NCBI RefSeq assembly: GCF_002368395.1
Contig: NZ_AP018254.1
Span: forward strand, 5,580,001 to 5,644,000
Direction of reading: 5' to 3'
DNA from: Calothrix sp. NIES-3974
GTDB taxonomy: Bacteria; Cyanobacteriota; Cyanobacteriia; Cyanobacteriales; Nostocaceae
DNA length: 64,000 bases
The position numbers and the translations under genes were made by a program. The first letter of the stretch is position 1, and each line of letters opens with the position of its first letter. The notes under the pieces were generated by a model that ran no database searches, was not told where the DNA came from, and worked only from the letters and a program-made list of their open reading frames with translations. Below, in pieces: positions 19,075 to 29,912 of the stretch.

Positions 19075-19603
19075 ACATTTTTACCCTCGTTCATATCAAA
19101 TACCAAAATAAAAAATCACTACATTTATTTGTTGATTAACAGGAAACTTGTGATTGACAAGAAACACCCATGTTTGCAAAAATCAATTATTACTTCAACC
19201 CGAATGATTGATTACAAATCTAGAATCAAAGACACCATAAACAAGGCATCTTTTGAGTATAAATAAATACTTCACCAACCATCTTTTGGAGACAGAAATA
19301 AGCTCAAACGATATATTTATCCTTATAAACTGTACAAACGCGACACGTCCCGTCTCTCCCAATTCCCGTACAGATGCGACACGTCGCTTTTCTTACTTTG
19401 ACAAAAATGCACCGAAAAGAAAAAGATAGAACTATTCTTGCAAAAACCGATGTTGATCGATGTAACTCGCAATTAAAATTTAGAGAATATGGTATAAATT
19501 CATTTTGGGCTTGTAATTAAAACTACTTGACATTCCCTCAATAACTACAGACAACCCCATCTAAATTTCGGAAATTTGGGAAATAAATATCATCGGAAAA
19601 TCT
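19075..19603. other. Non-coding divergent region
   Basis: Between the lipoxygenase gene (minus) and the DndE-like gene (plus). It contains a degraded family D relative (about 19250-19400, with GACGCGACACGTCCCGTC-type palindromes). No gene. Confidence 0.45.
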
Positions 19604-19987
19604 ATGGAACCACCAATCGAACGTATCAAGATTTCCCAAACCGGGAAAGACCAACTAATTAAACTCAAACGAATCACCAAAATTGACCAGTGGAATATAC
19701 TATGTCGCTGGGCTTTTTGTCGTTCCCTATGTGAACCAACACCACCATCCCCCATACCCATCAAGCTTGATAGCAATGTAGAAATAGCTTGGCAAGTCTT
19801 TGCCGGAGAAATGTCCGATGCTCTAATTATGGCTCTCAAACAGCGCTGTTACAATGATGGGCTATCCACAGAAAAAGAGACCCTTTCACAGCAATTAATC
19901 CTACACCTCCATCGAGGTATTGGCTACCTCGCTGGAGATCCAAATATTAAGAAAATTGAAGACTTAATTCAGCTGGTCGGCAATTGA
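19604..19987 (+). CDS. DndE-like DNA phosphorothioation protein, solitary
   Basis: A 127-aa protein matching DndE: an N-terminal ISQTGKDQLIKLKRITKIDQ segment, WAFCRSLCEP in the middle, and a C-terminal LHLHRGIGYLAGDP motif. DndE works with DndB, DndC and DndD to place sulfur in the DNA backbone; it binds nicked DNA as a tetramer. No dndA, dndB, dndC or dndD homologue lies in this window: the neighbours are a lipoxygenase and an unrelated hypothetical. It is therefore either an orphan remnant, a subunit acting in trans with a distant dnd locus, or a protein with a new role. Confidence 0.75.
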   Translation: MEPPIERIKISQTGKDQLIKLKRITKIDQWNILCRWAFCRSLCEPTPPSPIPIKLDSNVEIAWQVFAGEMSDALIMALKQRCYNDGLSTEKETLSQQLILHLHRGIGYLAGDPNIKKIEDLIQLVGN

Positions 19988-20028
19988 CAAATTCACCCGT
20001 TTTTGCAGACCCAAACCCCTTCCCCCGA

Positions 20029-20517
20029 TTAATTCCCATCGAGAATCGGTTGATTAAGTTCCCGACACTTACTCATTGCCATTTCGTAAGCCGTCAAATA
20101 ATTTTTACCACCAAGCATTACATCCCCGTAATATTCATAGGGTGCATCACCATAGATTGGTAAAGGATCATCTTCTGGGTAATCTTCTTGGGATTCCTCA
20201 ATGATAGCTTGAAGTTCCGATGCTTTAATAGTATGGGCAGCAAAATAAAAAACTGTCTCCGGATTTTTCTGTAAATGTGGGAAAGTAGGGTCAACAATCC
20301 GGACACAATCTCCACCTTCGGTAGTCTCTGTGACTTCTACCCATGCATGTTCAATCGGCTGATAAGGCTTACCAGGGTAGACGAGAAACCCTTGGGTATA
20401 TCTAGCTTCAGCAATCGTCAGTACCGCTTTATAGGCATTATCAAACGGTTGTTTCGCCTTGCTTTTGATTTGTTGAGCAACTTCGGTAGACAAGTTTGAG
20501 TCAAGAAACTTATTCAT
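20029..20517 (-). CDS. Hypothetical protein (162 aa)
   Basis: A soluble, acidic protein with no family that I recognise. Conserved-looking segments are AEARYTQGFLVYPG, EHAWVEV and RIVDPTFPH. The EHAWVE...DPTF pattern is loosely like transglutaminase-like or NlpC-type folds, but a catalytic Cys/His/Asp triad cannot be assigned. The C-terminus is Asp/Glu-rich. It is convergent with the dndE-like gene (41-bp gap). Confidence 0.6.
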   Translation of the reverse strand: MNKFLDSNLSTEVAQQIKSKAKQPFDNAYKAVLTIAEARYTQGFLVYPGKPYQPIEHAWVEVTETTEGGDCVRIVDPTFPHLQKNPETVFYFAAHTIKASELQAIIEESQEDYPEDDPLPIYGDAPYEYYGDVMLGGKNYLTAYEMAMSKCRELNQPILDGN

Positions 20518-20722
20518 TCCAGATTTGGTAACTTAGTTCTACTTAAATATAGATTAAAACGCTTCTATGGAGTAGGGAAACACCACTTTCATTAATTTTT
20601 GGTGGGTGAAATAAAGGCACGTAGTTGCGCTTTAGCACCACCGTCAAAGGTAAAAGCTCAGTTGATTGCCGTGGGAAAAATCAAAAATATTGGAACCGTG
20701 ACGCACTGATGGACTTTTCTGC

Positions 20723-20728
20723 TATAAT
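20723..20728 (+). promoter_or_regulatory. Probable -10 box of tRNA-Arg
   Basis: TATAAT lies 36 bp before the tRNA 5' end. A weak GTGACG -35-like element is at 20698-20703. Confidence 0.45.
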
Positions 20729-20763
20729 AGTTTAGTTGTAAACGCATCGACATGCATTTACTA

Positions 20764-20836
20764 GGGCGTGTAGCGCAGTGGATAGCGCGTCAGATTCCGG
20801 TTCTGTAGGTCGGGGGTTCAAATCCCTCCACGCTCG
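20764..20836 (+). tRNA. tRNA-Arg (anticodon CCG)
   Basis: A 73-nt cloverleaf. The acceptor GGGCGTG pairs with CACGCTC (one G-U), the D stem is GCGC/GCGC, and the anticodon stem is TCAGA/TCTGT (one mismatch) with loop TTCCGGT, giving CCG. The T stem is GGGGG/CCCTC with loop TTCAAAT, and the discriminator is G. CCA is not encoded. The anticodon reads CGG arginine codons. Confidence 0.93.
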
Positions 20837-21067
20837 TTTTACAAGGCTAATCAAAAAAATCGCAGCTACTGACAAAAAAAATGATAGGTAGTTTATGATT
20901 CTATTTGCCTCCTATTTATCCGCTTTCGCAGGATATCACATGGCTAACGGACAGACATCAAACGAAAGAATGAAATTAGGGAGTATAGTGAGGTCGTTCG
21001 GTGCTACTCTGGAAATGATATTGCTTTTTAGTCTTTTCGACCCGAACTGAAAATATAGCTTCAATAA

Positions 21068-22528
<1,461 letters not shown>

Positions 22529-22620
22529 ATCGATTTTGGATTTTGGATTTTGGGTTTCTCTAATTAGAGAACCAAAATCCAGAATCTAACCGTAAGAATT
22601 TGCTTGTCAAAAGGAATAAT

Positions 22621-23034
22621 ATGACGCTAACAGTTCGTGTAATCTCTCCAGATAAAACTGTTTGGGATGCGGATGCAGAAGAAGTAATTTTGCCAAGCAC
22701 CACAGGACAGTTAGGTATTTTGAGTGGACACGCACCACTTTTGAGCGCGTTAGACACTGGAGTGATGCGCGTGCGTGCTAACAAAAACCAAAATTGGGTA
22801 GCGATCGCTCTAATGGGCGGATTTGTGGAAGTGGAAGAAGACGAGGTGACAATTCTCGTCAATGGAGCCGAACGTGGAGACGGGATTAACTTGGAAGAAG
22901 CTCGTGCAGCCTACACAGAAGCTCAAGCCAAATTGGAGCGAGTACCCGCCGATGACCGTCAAGCCCAAATCCAGGCGACACAAGCTTTTAAACGGGCTAG
23001 AGCGCGTTTTCAAGCTGCTGGTGGCATGGTTTAA
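22621..23034 (+). CDS. atpC: F0F1 ATP synthase subunit epsilon
   Basis: A 137-aa epsilon subunit (atpE in chloroplast naming) of the F1 central stalk; its C-terminal helices regulate ATP hydrolysis. The N-terminal beta-sandwich has [18 protein letters not shown] and [16 protein letters not shown], and the C-terminal helical hairpin runs from [14 protein letters not shown]. The start at 22621 is chosen over an upstream TTG because AAAAGGAATA is well spaced and the family begins MTLTVRV. A terminator follows at 23092. Confidence 0.97.
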   Translation: MTLTVRVISPDKTVWDADAEEVILPSTTGQLGILSGHAPLLSALDTGVMRVRANKNQNWVAIALMGGFVEVEEDEVTILVNGAERGDGINLEEARAAYTEAQAKLERVPADDRQAQIQATQAFKRARARFQAAGGMV

Positions 23035-23091
23035 CTTGGGTGATATTTTTTGCTAACTTTTCCCCAATTCTCATACAAGTAAAAATACTGA

Positions 23092-23117
23092 GGACGCATT
23101 TACATGCGTCCTTTTTT
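23092..23117 (+). terminator. Rho-independent terminator of the atpD-atpC operon
   Basis: Perfect 8-bp stem GGACGCAT / ATGCGTCC with a 4-nt loop, followed directly by TTTTTT. Confidence 0.9.
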
Positions 23118-23171
23118 GCCAAAGAGATTATGGATTAAGCTAGAAAAAGGTAAACATTACGAGAAAGAGCT

Positions 23172-23366
23172 ATGATTTTGCCTGGAGCTACTGTTCGTGT
23201 AAAAAACCCTGCGGACACATACTACCGCTTTGAAGGACTAGTCCAGAGGGTGAGTGATGGTAAAGTTGCCGTTTTGTTTGAGGGTGGTAACTGGGATAAG
23301 TTGATTACTTTCCGTTTATCGGAGTTGGAAGCAGTGGAAACAAGTCCAGGAAAGAAAAAGAAATAG
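23172..23366 (+). CDS. ndhS: NAD(P)H dehydrogenase-like complex subunit NdhS
   Basis: A 64-aa SH3-like subunit of the cyanobacterial NDH-1 complex that forms part of the ferredoxin-docking site. [20 protein letters not shown] and [20 protein letters not shown] match the Ssl0352/NdhS family closely. The C-terminal lysine-rich tail (GKKKK) is typical. AGAAAGAG precedes the ATG, and a terminator follows. Single-gene transcription unit. Confidence 0.93.
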   Translation: MILPGATVRVKNPADTYYRFEGLVQRVSDGKVAVLFEGGNWDKLITFRLSELEAVETSPGKKKK

Positions 23367-23398
23367 ATTGTTGATATTTCGCTAATATCAAGCTTAAT

Positions 23399-23439
23399 AG
23401 CCGTAATTTTGTTCTCCGGTTCATGATTACGGCTTTTTT
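23399..23439 (+). terminator. Rho-independent terminator of ndhS
   Basis: Perfect 9-bp stem AGCCGTAAT / ATTACGGCT around an 18-nt loop, ending in a run of T. Confidence 0.8.
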
Positions 23440-23538
23440 CGAGATTAATACTTGTTACTATTTCGCCAAAATTTTGCTCATTTATCTCCCAAAAGCTTCC
23501 CCTACATCCCCAATCTCCTGTATCCTGTCTCCTAGTAT

Positions 23539-24195
23539 ATGCGTCTTCCCCTTCCCCAATTTAATCGCAGCGATCGCGACCCGACCCACATTGCTGAAGT
23601 AATTGAAACCTCCACCTGCGAATTTTTAGCCCAGTGTTTGGAACCAGATGATTTAAGTTTCCCAGCAATGCCAGCTTTTGGTAGTTGGGTCAAATCCCAG
23701 GATGAGGAAACCGGGAACCAAATCTACGGCATCGTCTACTATGCTACTACTATGCCCATTGATTCTGTCCACCGCGCTAGGGCTTTAGGTATGTCCCTAC
23801 AGGATTTACGGGAAGAACAACCCCAAATTTTCGCGATGTTGAAAACCGAGTTTCGTGCTGCCATTGTCGGCTTTGAAGAACCAAGTCCTATTCCCGACGC
23901 TCCCGGTAATTTGTATCAATATCTACCACCCCGTCCTCCACAAATTCACCAGGCTGTGTATCGCTGTTCCCCAGATACAATTATTCGTTTTAGCGAGAAG
24001 TTAGATTTTTTACGTACTTTGCTTAATGTAGCAGGCGCACCCGTAGAATCCCTAACGGCAGCCGCGATTCGGGAAATTTATCGATTGCGTCAAGCCGATC
24101 GAGCATGGTTAGTCGAAACTGGACGGATGTTGAATATTTTACTGAAGGATGACTACGACCGCTTACGCTATATTCTCAGTCAAATCCACCCCTAG
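23539..24195 (+). CDS. HAS-barrel domain protein
   Basis: A 218-aa protein. The N-terminal ~110 residues fit the HAS-barrel found at the start of HerA-type ATPases and ATP-synthase subunits (HIAEVIETSTCEFLAQCL, GSWVKSQDE..GNQIYGIVYYATTMPID). The C-terminal helical part ends in MLNILLKDDYDRLRYILSQI. There is no P-loop, so it is a stand-alone barrel protein. Such proteins are widely conserved in cyanobacteria with no assigned role. ATG start, with no clear ribosome-binding site. Confidence 0.75.
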   Translation: MRLPLPQFNRSDRDPTHIAEVIETSTCEFLAQCLEPDDLSFPAMPAFGSWVKSQDEETGNQIYGIVYYATTMPIDSVHRARALGMSLQDLREEQPQIFAMLKTEFRAAIVGFEEPSPIPDAPGNLYQYLPPRPPQIHQAVYRCSPDTIIRFSEKLDFLRTLLNVAGAPVESLTAAAIREIYRLRQADRAWLVETGRMLNILLKDDYDRLRYILSQIHP

Positions 24196-24280
24196 TATTT
24201 GACCACACCAAAATCAATACGGGGAGGAAAACTGGGGATGCAAGTGGAGCTTTCGGGAACTGAGGGAGCAGGGAAAGTAC

Positions 24281-24382
24281 CTGGATTTCTTACGAGTAAG
24301 TTGTCAGCCTTGAGTGACAGACTGATTTTCCTTCTACTCCCTACTCCCTGTGAGTTTTAGGGTTTTGCAAGAAATGCGGGAG
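24281..24382. repeat. Dispersed short repeat, family C, copy 3
   Basis: CTGGATTTCTTACGAGTAAG at the left and CAAGAAATGCGGG at the right, with CTACTCCCTACTCCCTGTGA in the middle. It fills the gap after the HAS-barrel gene. Confidence 0.6.
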
Positions 24383-24506
24383 TAGTGCTGTGTAAAAATT
24401 AACTAGAAAAGCAAAAAAGCGATCGCCATCAAATTCAATCCCAAAAACCGCAACTTGGTATATTATTTAATCGCAATCACTAGAGTTAATCACTAAAGGA
24501 AGTACA

Positions 24507-24695
24507 TTGCGCGTCTATCATTTGTTAATCATAATCATATTGCTGGCCATTTCACCCTTTATCTGGAGATTGGTATTTCCCAAAAAACCCGAATCACCCC
24601 CACCACCAGCAACACCAGAATCAACCACAAGTTTGGTAACAGTTGCGACGGTCTCCCTAAATTCGACCGTATTTAGCCGTAGTTTCACCCGATAA
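24507..24695 (+). CDS. Small membrane-anchored protein (62 aa), putative
   Basis: A TTG start preceded by AAAGGAAG. A hydrophobic helix at residues 5-21 is followed by a Pro/Thr/Ser-rich stretch (KKPESPPPPATPESTTS). The 3' end overlaps the convergent dipeptidase gene by 39 bp. The membrane-anchor architecture and ribosome-binding site argue for a real gene; the TTG start and overlap argue against it. Not assignable to a family. Confidence 0.35.
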   Translation: MRVYHLLIIIILLAISPFIWRLVFPKKPESPPPPATPESTTSLVTVATVSLNSTVFSRSFTR

Positions 24696-25361
24696 CCAAG
24701 CCCACATTTGATCACCATAGGAAAAATGCCACCATTCCCGTGGATTGCGGACAAATCCAGCTGCTACCATCACATCACACAGTAGTTGACGGTGGTGGGA
24801 AAATTCTTTGGCTTGGGGATGGGAAGTATGTTCACGGTAGTAGTCCGGTAAGGAGCGCTCCGACATTTCGTCGATCGGTGAACCCATATTAATTACTTTC
24901 CCCTTATCATCCACCAAAGTAATATCCACCGCAGAACCCGTACTGTGGGGTGGAGGAGTAGCCAAATCCAAGCTGGGAGGGGCCCAAATTTGATACACCT
25001 GTTCCCAAATCTGCTCTAGTTGGGATGGGGGGATTTGGGATACATCTTGACTACTGAAACCTTTCATTTGTAAGGCTTCGGCAAAAGCATAATCCACCAT
25101 AAATTGTTGTACACTCACGGGACGATAGGCATCAAAAATTTGGATTTGCCAGTTTGGGTATTGTTGTTGCAAGTTATTTTGAGCGATTAATAATTTTTCC
25201 ACCACGGTTTCCCGCAAAAAATAGGGTGAATATCCCCCATAGGGTGCGCCAAGTTTTTCATAGGGGTGGGGTGTTTCCACTGCAAATAATTCCCCTGGAA
25301 TCGGAATCAGTGCTTCGTTACATTCTTGGATGGGAATATGGTGATAGGGACGTTTAGGCAT
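24657..25361 (-). CDS. D-alanyl-D-alanine dipeptidase (VanX/DdpX family)
   Basis: A 234-aa zinc dipeptidase. Family motifs are QIFDAYRPVSVQQFM (Arg), HSTGSAVDITLVD (SxHxxGxAxD zinc site) and EWWHFSYGDQMWAW (ExxH catalytic Glu and zinc His). In free-living bacteria such enzymes cleave D-Ala-D-Ala from peptidoglycan turnover. No vanH/vanA genes are nearby, so glycopeptide resistance is not implied. No signal peptide is obvious. The upstream region is a heptamer repeat block. Confidence 0.88.
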   Translation of the reverse strand: MPKRPYHHIPIQECNEALIPIPGELFAVETPHPYEKLGAPYGGYSPYFLRETVVEKLLIAQNNLQQQYPNWQIQIFDAYRPVSVQQFMVDYAFAEALQMKGFSSQDVSQIPPSQLEQIWEQVYQIWAPPSLDLATPPPHSTGSAVDITLVDDKGKVINMGSPIDEMSERSLPDYYREHTSHPQAKEFSHHRQLLCDVMVAAGFVRNPREWWHFSYGDQMWAWLSGETTAKYGRI

Positions 25362-25370
25362 TGGTAATTT

Positions 25371-25516
25371 GTAATTCGTAATTCGTAATTCGTAATTCGT
25401 AATTCGTAATTTGTAATTTGTAATACCCGCTACGCGGGAAGCAAGCTACGTAATAGCCTGCGGCAAGCCGCTTCGCGTCTACGTAATAGACTGCGGCAAC
25501 GCTTCGCGTACGTAAT
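25371..25516. repeat. Heptamer tandem repeat and palindromic mosaic, family E, copy 2
   Basis: About nine AATTCGT/AATTTGT heptamers in a row (25371-25425). They are followed by CCCGCTACGCGGG, GCGGCAAGCCGCTTCGCG and GCGGCAACGCTTCGCG modules separated by ACGTAAT. This is the most complete copy of the mosaic in the window. Confidence 0.75.
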
Positions 25517-25584
25517 TGGTGATTGCCGATGATTAATTTAGCAATGCTACGAACTTCATGGAAAATTCACAATCCACAATCGAA

Positions 25585-26295
25585 TTATTTTCTTCTTTGG
25601 TATAACCGATGCAAGATTTGGGGGGAAACTCCGAGAAAATAGCCAAAAATTATCATTTGATTAATTAATGTTGTTTTCAGGATACCCCTGGATAACCACC
25701 GACGTGCAGAAGTCACTACAGGAACCGGAATTAAGGTAATTTTACCAAGACGTTGGAGAGTGCGCACCAAGATAAAATCTTCCATAATGGGGACAGTTGG
25801 AAACATTCCCACCTGAAAAAATATATCGCGAGTTAAAAAAATTGCCTGGTCGCCGTAGGGAAACTGAAAAAACTGCGATCGCATTTTCACACCCCACTCG
25901 ATTAAACGTAAGCTATATTGGGGTGCGTCGATTTGTAAGGCAAATGCACCCGCAACCGTCCCCTTGATGGCTAAAGCATTTCGCACCATCGTGTCATATC
26001 CCGGTGGTAATTGGGTATCTGCATGGAGAAATAGGAATATATCCCCCTTCGCAACCTCCGTACCCCTATTCATTTGCGTCGCTCTTCCTGGTGCTGATAC
26101 CATTGCTTGGACGGGAAATTGCTGGACGATTTCTAAGGTTTTATCATCAGAACCACCATCAACTACTATAATTTCAATATTTTCGCCTCCTAACACACTT
26201 TTGAGGGTAGTATCAATATTCCCCGCTTCGTTGAGGGTAGGAATAATGATGGAAATTTTGGCTTGGTTAACATTTGTCGCGAATTGATTGGACAC
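25585..26295 (-). CDS. Family 2 glycosyltransferase, TIGR04283 type
   Basis: A 236-aa GT-A fold transferase: SIIIPTLNEAGNI at the N-terminus, IIVVDGGSDDKT, and the DxD-like FLFLHADTQLP. YGDQAIFLTRDIF and the C-terminal ARRWLSRGI are characteristic of the group annotated as TIGR04283 (rSAM/selenodomain-associated transferase 2). The substrate is unknown. No radical-SAM partner is adjacent here. Possible membrane association through a C-terminal hydrophobic stretch. Confidence 0.8.
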   Translation of the reverse strand: MSNQFATNVNQAKISIIIPTLNEAGNIDTTLKSVLGGENIEIIVVDGGSDDKTLEIVQQFPVQAMVSAPGRATQMNRGTEVAKGDIFLFLHADTQLPPGYDTMVRNALAIKGTVAGAFALQIDAPQYSLRLIEWGVKMRSQFFQFPYGDQAIFLTRDIFFQVGMFPTVPIMEDFILVRTLQRLGKITLIPVPVVTSARRWLSRGILKTTLINQMIIFGYFLGVSPQILHRLYQRRK

Positions 26296-26625
26296 AATAA
26301 ACTGATGTGAAAAGAATACAGGAAACAGGATACAGGAGATAATAAAACAAATATAAAATCATCGTCGGTTGGGGAACCACTATGTTGTGCGGGTTCCCCA
26401 CGTTGAAGTAGGTGACGTTGTAACGCAGTGGAACCCTAGGAATTCTCGTTGTCGGTTGGGTTTACGTTTTTCAACTCGACCTACGCAATACTCAGGTTAT
26501 TAAAGATAAATGTCCCTTCAATCAAGATCAGAGCGATAAAAACCCTGCTTCTGGTGTATGCGTCATAGTTTATTCCTCGCAGGGGTACTCACGTTGAGTT
26601 AAAATTCGTTACCGAAAGAATGGGT

Positions 26626-26781
26626 CTAAAGCCCCGTCCTTCTAGGACGACTTTTCTTTATCTTCAGGTTTCTAATGAGTTATCTAAGCACATCAGTTTT
26701 TGTTCTGCCGACAAATAAGCAGTAGTCTTCAAGGATTTGAAGTTCGTATTCTTCTACTCTAAAATCTAATCGTTTCTTCAT
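26626..26781 (-). pseudogene. Ribbon-helix-helix-like accessory protein with premature stop
   Basis: Divergent from tnpB. It encodes MKKRLDFRVEEYELQILEDY then VGRTKTDVLR, which looks like a CopG-type ribbon-helix-helix small protein often seen upstream of cyanobacterial tnpB genes. It is interrupted by TAA after residue 33. Reading through the stop continues sensibly (LIRNLKIKKSRPRR) to a stop at 26626 in the left-end hairpin. A single GAA-to-TAA change would explain it. Confidence 0.5.
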
Positions 26782-26815
26782 ACTATTGTACACAATAACG
26801 CTGTACAATAGTAGC

Positions 26816-27950
26816 ATGAGAACACTACGATTTAAGTTGTACGAACACAAACGCAATAAACACCTCAAGCGAATGATTAACGCTTCTGGGGTGATTTATA
26901 ACCATTGCATTGCCCTTCATCGTCGATACTACCGGATGTGGGGTAAACACTTGAGTTGTGCGAAACTCCAATCTCCTCCAATCTCATATAGCCAAATTGC
27001 GGAAGCGTAACTTGTTTTGGCAATCAGTAGGTTCTCAGGCAGTACAAGATATTTGCCAACGCATTGAGAAAGCATACCAATTATTTTTTAAACACAACAA
27101 GAAGGGGGTTCGTCCACCAGGATTCAAGAAAGTTAAAAAGTACAAATCATTCACCCTTAAGCAAGCAGGTTATAAGTTTTTAAGTGGCAACAAGGTAAAG
27201 ATTGGTAATCGAATATATCAATTTTGGAAGTCAAGAGAGATAGAAGGAACAGTCAAAACCTTAACTAGAAAACGCACATCATTAGGTGAGTTGTTTATGG
27301 TTATTGTTGTTGATGATGCTAGCAATCCAGACGTTGAAATCAAGACAGGTAAAATCGCTGGTTTCGATTTGGGATTAAAGACATTTCTCACCTGCTCAGA
27401 CGGCACTAAAATTGAGTCGCCCCAATTCTTCAAACAGTCACTTAATGCTATTAAAAAAGCCAGTAGGCAGCATTCCAAAAAGTTGAAAGGGTCAGCCAAT
27501 CGAGAACGGGCTAGAAAGAATTTAGTACGCAAGTATGAGGATATTTCTAATGCTAGACGTGATTGGTTTTGGAAATTAGCTCACGACCTAACTAATAGGT
27601 TTGATGTGTTGTGTTTTGAAACACTCAACCTCAAAGGAATGCAACGTCTTTGGGGGCGCAAGATATCAGACCTGGCTTTTGGAGAATTTCTACAAATTCT
27701 AGAGTGGATTGCCAAAAAGAAAGGCAAACAAATCGTATTTATTGATCAATGGTATCCGTCTAGCAAAACTTGTTCTAATTGTGGACACGTTCTAGAAAAA
27801 TTAGATTTGTCAGTTAGAAAGTGGCGTTGTCCGTCCTGTCAGTCAGTCAATGGGAGAGACGAAAACGCAGCTAAAAATATTTGTGCAGTTGGGGCATCAA
27901 CTGTTGGGTTAGACGATTTAAGACGGACTTTGTCCGCAATCGTTGTTTGA
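26816..27950 (+). pseudogene. tnpB: TnpB RNA-guided nuclease gene, frameshifted by a 10-bp tandem duplication
   Basis: Frame 1 (26816-27010) encodes the TnpB N-terminus (MRTLRFKLYEHKRNK, IYNHCIALHRRYYR). The rest (LQSHIAKLRKRNLFWQSVGS onward) is in the next frame. The switch coincides with two perfect adjacent copies of CTCCAATCTC (26966-26975 and 26976-26985). Removing one restores a continuous ~375-aa protein. RuvC residues are present (FDLGLKTF, CFETLNLKGM, NGRDENAAKN), as is the zinc finger (CSNCGH...CPSC). TnpB is a guide-RNA-dependent nuclease that helps retain the element. Confidence 0.85.
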
Positions 27951-28055
27951 GCCTAGAATCTCTGCCTTTGTAGGGCAGGGAGTATGTCAAAAACAAAATC
28001 TTTGTCAAAAATCTGCATTCCGTCGAAGATCATAAATCCCAATCGCTAATTGGCA

Positions 28056-28283
28056 ATGAAATCTCTACGTCAGTTTACTCGGTGTCTAATCCATCCCGAA
28101 TTCACTCCTACTGCAATTAAAGTCGCTTTAGTGGTTGGTTCCGTTTTATTTATGATTAACCACGGTAGTGCTTTCCTTTCCGGACAAATGAATCGTCAGC
28201 GCTGGTTGGCGGCTGGTCTCACCTATATTGTGCCCTATTTGGTGAATATTCACGGCCAATATGCCAGCAAAATTCGCCGTTAA
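28056..28283 (+). CDS. nrtS: NrtS family nitrate/nitrite transporter
   Basis: A 75-aa protein with two predicted membrane helices (residues ~20-40 and ~50-68) and the motif NHGSAFLSGQMNRQRWLAAGLTYIVPY, which I recognise from the small NrtS nitrate/nitrite transporter family of cyanobacteria. ATG at 28056 is chosen; an in-frame TTG lies two codons upstream. It is directly downstream of the tnpB element and is monocistronic. Confidence 0.75.
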   Translation: MKSLRQFTRCLIHPEFTPTAIKVALVVGSVLFMINHGSAFLSGQMNRQRWLAAGLTYIVPYLVNIHGQYASKIRR

Positions 28284-28512
28284 TCAAATAAATATCTAAG
28301 TGGTCTGTTGCCAGAATTTTGGCAAATCAACATATCCCTGCAAACAAAAAACAGCCCAAACTCAACGCCTGGACTGGATTAACTACTAACACACAGAGTC
28401 AACACACTTAAATACTGGAATCAAATATAACGATTATTTCCATAGATGACTAGCAGTATTATGTTCAAAACGCATTGATTCTATGCAAAAAATGCATATT
28501 TACTGCAACGAA

Positions 28513-29319
<807 letters not shown>

Positions 29320-29468
29320 TTATGGTGATTTGGGGACTGATGGCAGAGGAATATATCTTTGCTGCTCCCCAGTGAATCAAAAGCTAAAAAAAATCGGGTT
29401 TTACCATACCATAAATCAGTGGCAAGGATTACCATTGAAATTAAACTATTACAACTGGTACATGTTAT

Positions 29469-29786
29469 ATGGCGATACAAAAGCAATTTAGTAGCTTTGA
29501 AGAAATGCTTACTAGTTCAGATTTGCCAGTGTTAGTCGATTTTTATGCAGATTGGTGCGGTCCGTGTAAGATTATGAGCCAAATCTTAGAACAGGTGAAC
29601 GCCCAACTTCAAGGTAAGATTAAAATTGCCAAAATCGATACGGAAAAATATCCCCAACTAGCAAGTCAGTATCAGATTTATGCTTTGCCCACATTAATTC
29701 TGTTTAAAAATGGGGAGCCGATAGATAAAATCGAAGGTGTGATGCAAACATCTGATTTAGTTCGTCGTGTTCTCAGTTTAATTTAA
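29469..29786 (+). CDS. trxA: Thioredoxin
   Basis: A 105-aa thioredoxin with the WCGPCK active site at residues ~31-36, FYADWCGPCKIM context, cis-Pro in ALPTLILF, and GEPIDKIEG at the C-terminus. Short N-terminus, so cytosolic. It reduces disulfides in Calvin-cycle and stress proteins. The sequence is near the y/m-type family of cyanobacteria. It is divergent from fabG. Confidence 0.93.
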   Translation: MAIQKQFSSFEEMLTSSDLPVLVDFYADWCGPCKIMSQILEQVNAQLQGKIKIAKIDTEKYPQLASQYQIYALPTLILFKNGEPIDKIEGVMQTSDLVRRVLSLI

Positions 29787-29831
29787 TTGTTTGGCCAGAA
29801 GTCGGGTTTTGATGTTTAGCAAAAACCGGGT

Positions 29832-29912
29832 GTTGCAGAATACAAATATGAATTGAAAATTTTACATTGTGTAGTAGAGACGATCCGTCGGGTCGTCTCT
29901 ACCAGGTCAAAT
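29832..29912. repeat. Partial family A element with GTAGAGACG hairpin
   Basis: GTTGCAGAATACAAATATGA and a palindrome GTAGAGACGATCC/GGGTCGTCTCTAC (29874-29902), followed by GTCAAATTTTG. It corresponds to one half of the family A MITE, inverted. It overlaps the 3' end of the glycosyltransferase gene and may serve as a bidirectional terminator. Confidence 0.5.

Larger units (their letters stand above)
26626..27990 (+). mobile_element. IS200/IS605-group element carrying only tnpB (defective)
   Basis: A left-end hairpin (CGTCC TTCTA GGACG near 26635) and a right-end hairpin (CTGCC...GGCAG near 27962-27978) bracket a tnpB gene and a divergent small gene. There is no tnpA (HUH transposase), so it depends on a transposase elsewhere. 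The boundaries are approximate because this group makes no target duplication. Both genes are damaged (see below). Confidence 0.7.

Noticed and set aside
24657-25361. Glycopeptide resistance role for the VanX-like gene
   Set aside because: No vanH, vanA or regulatory genes are nearby; VanX-type dipeptidases occur widely in peptidoglycan recycling.
27962-27990. A defined omegaRNA gene at the tnpB 3' end
   Set aside because: A right-end hairpin is visible and TnpB guide RNAs usually lie there, but its limits cannot be read without transcript data.
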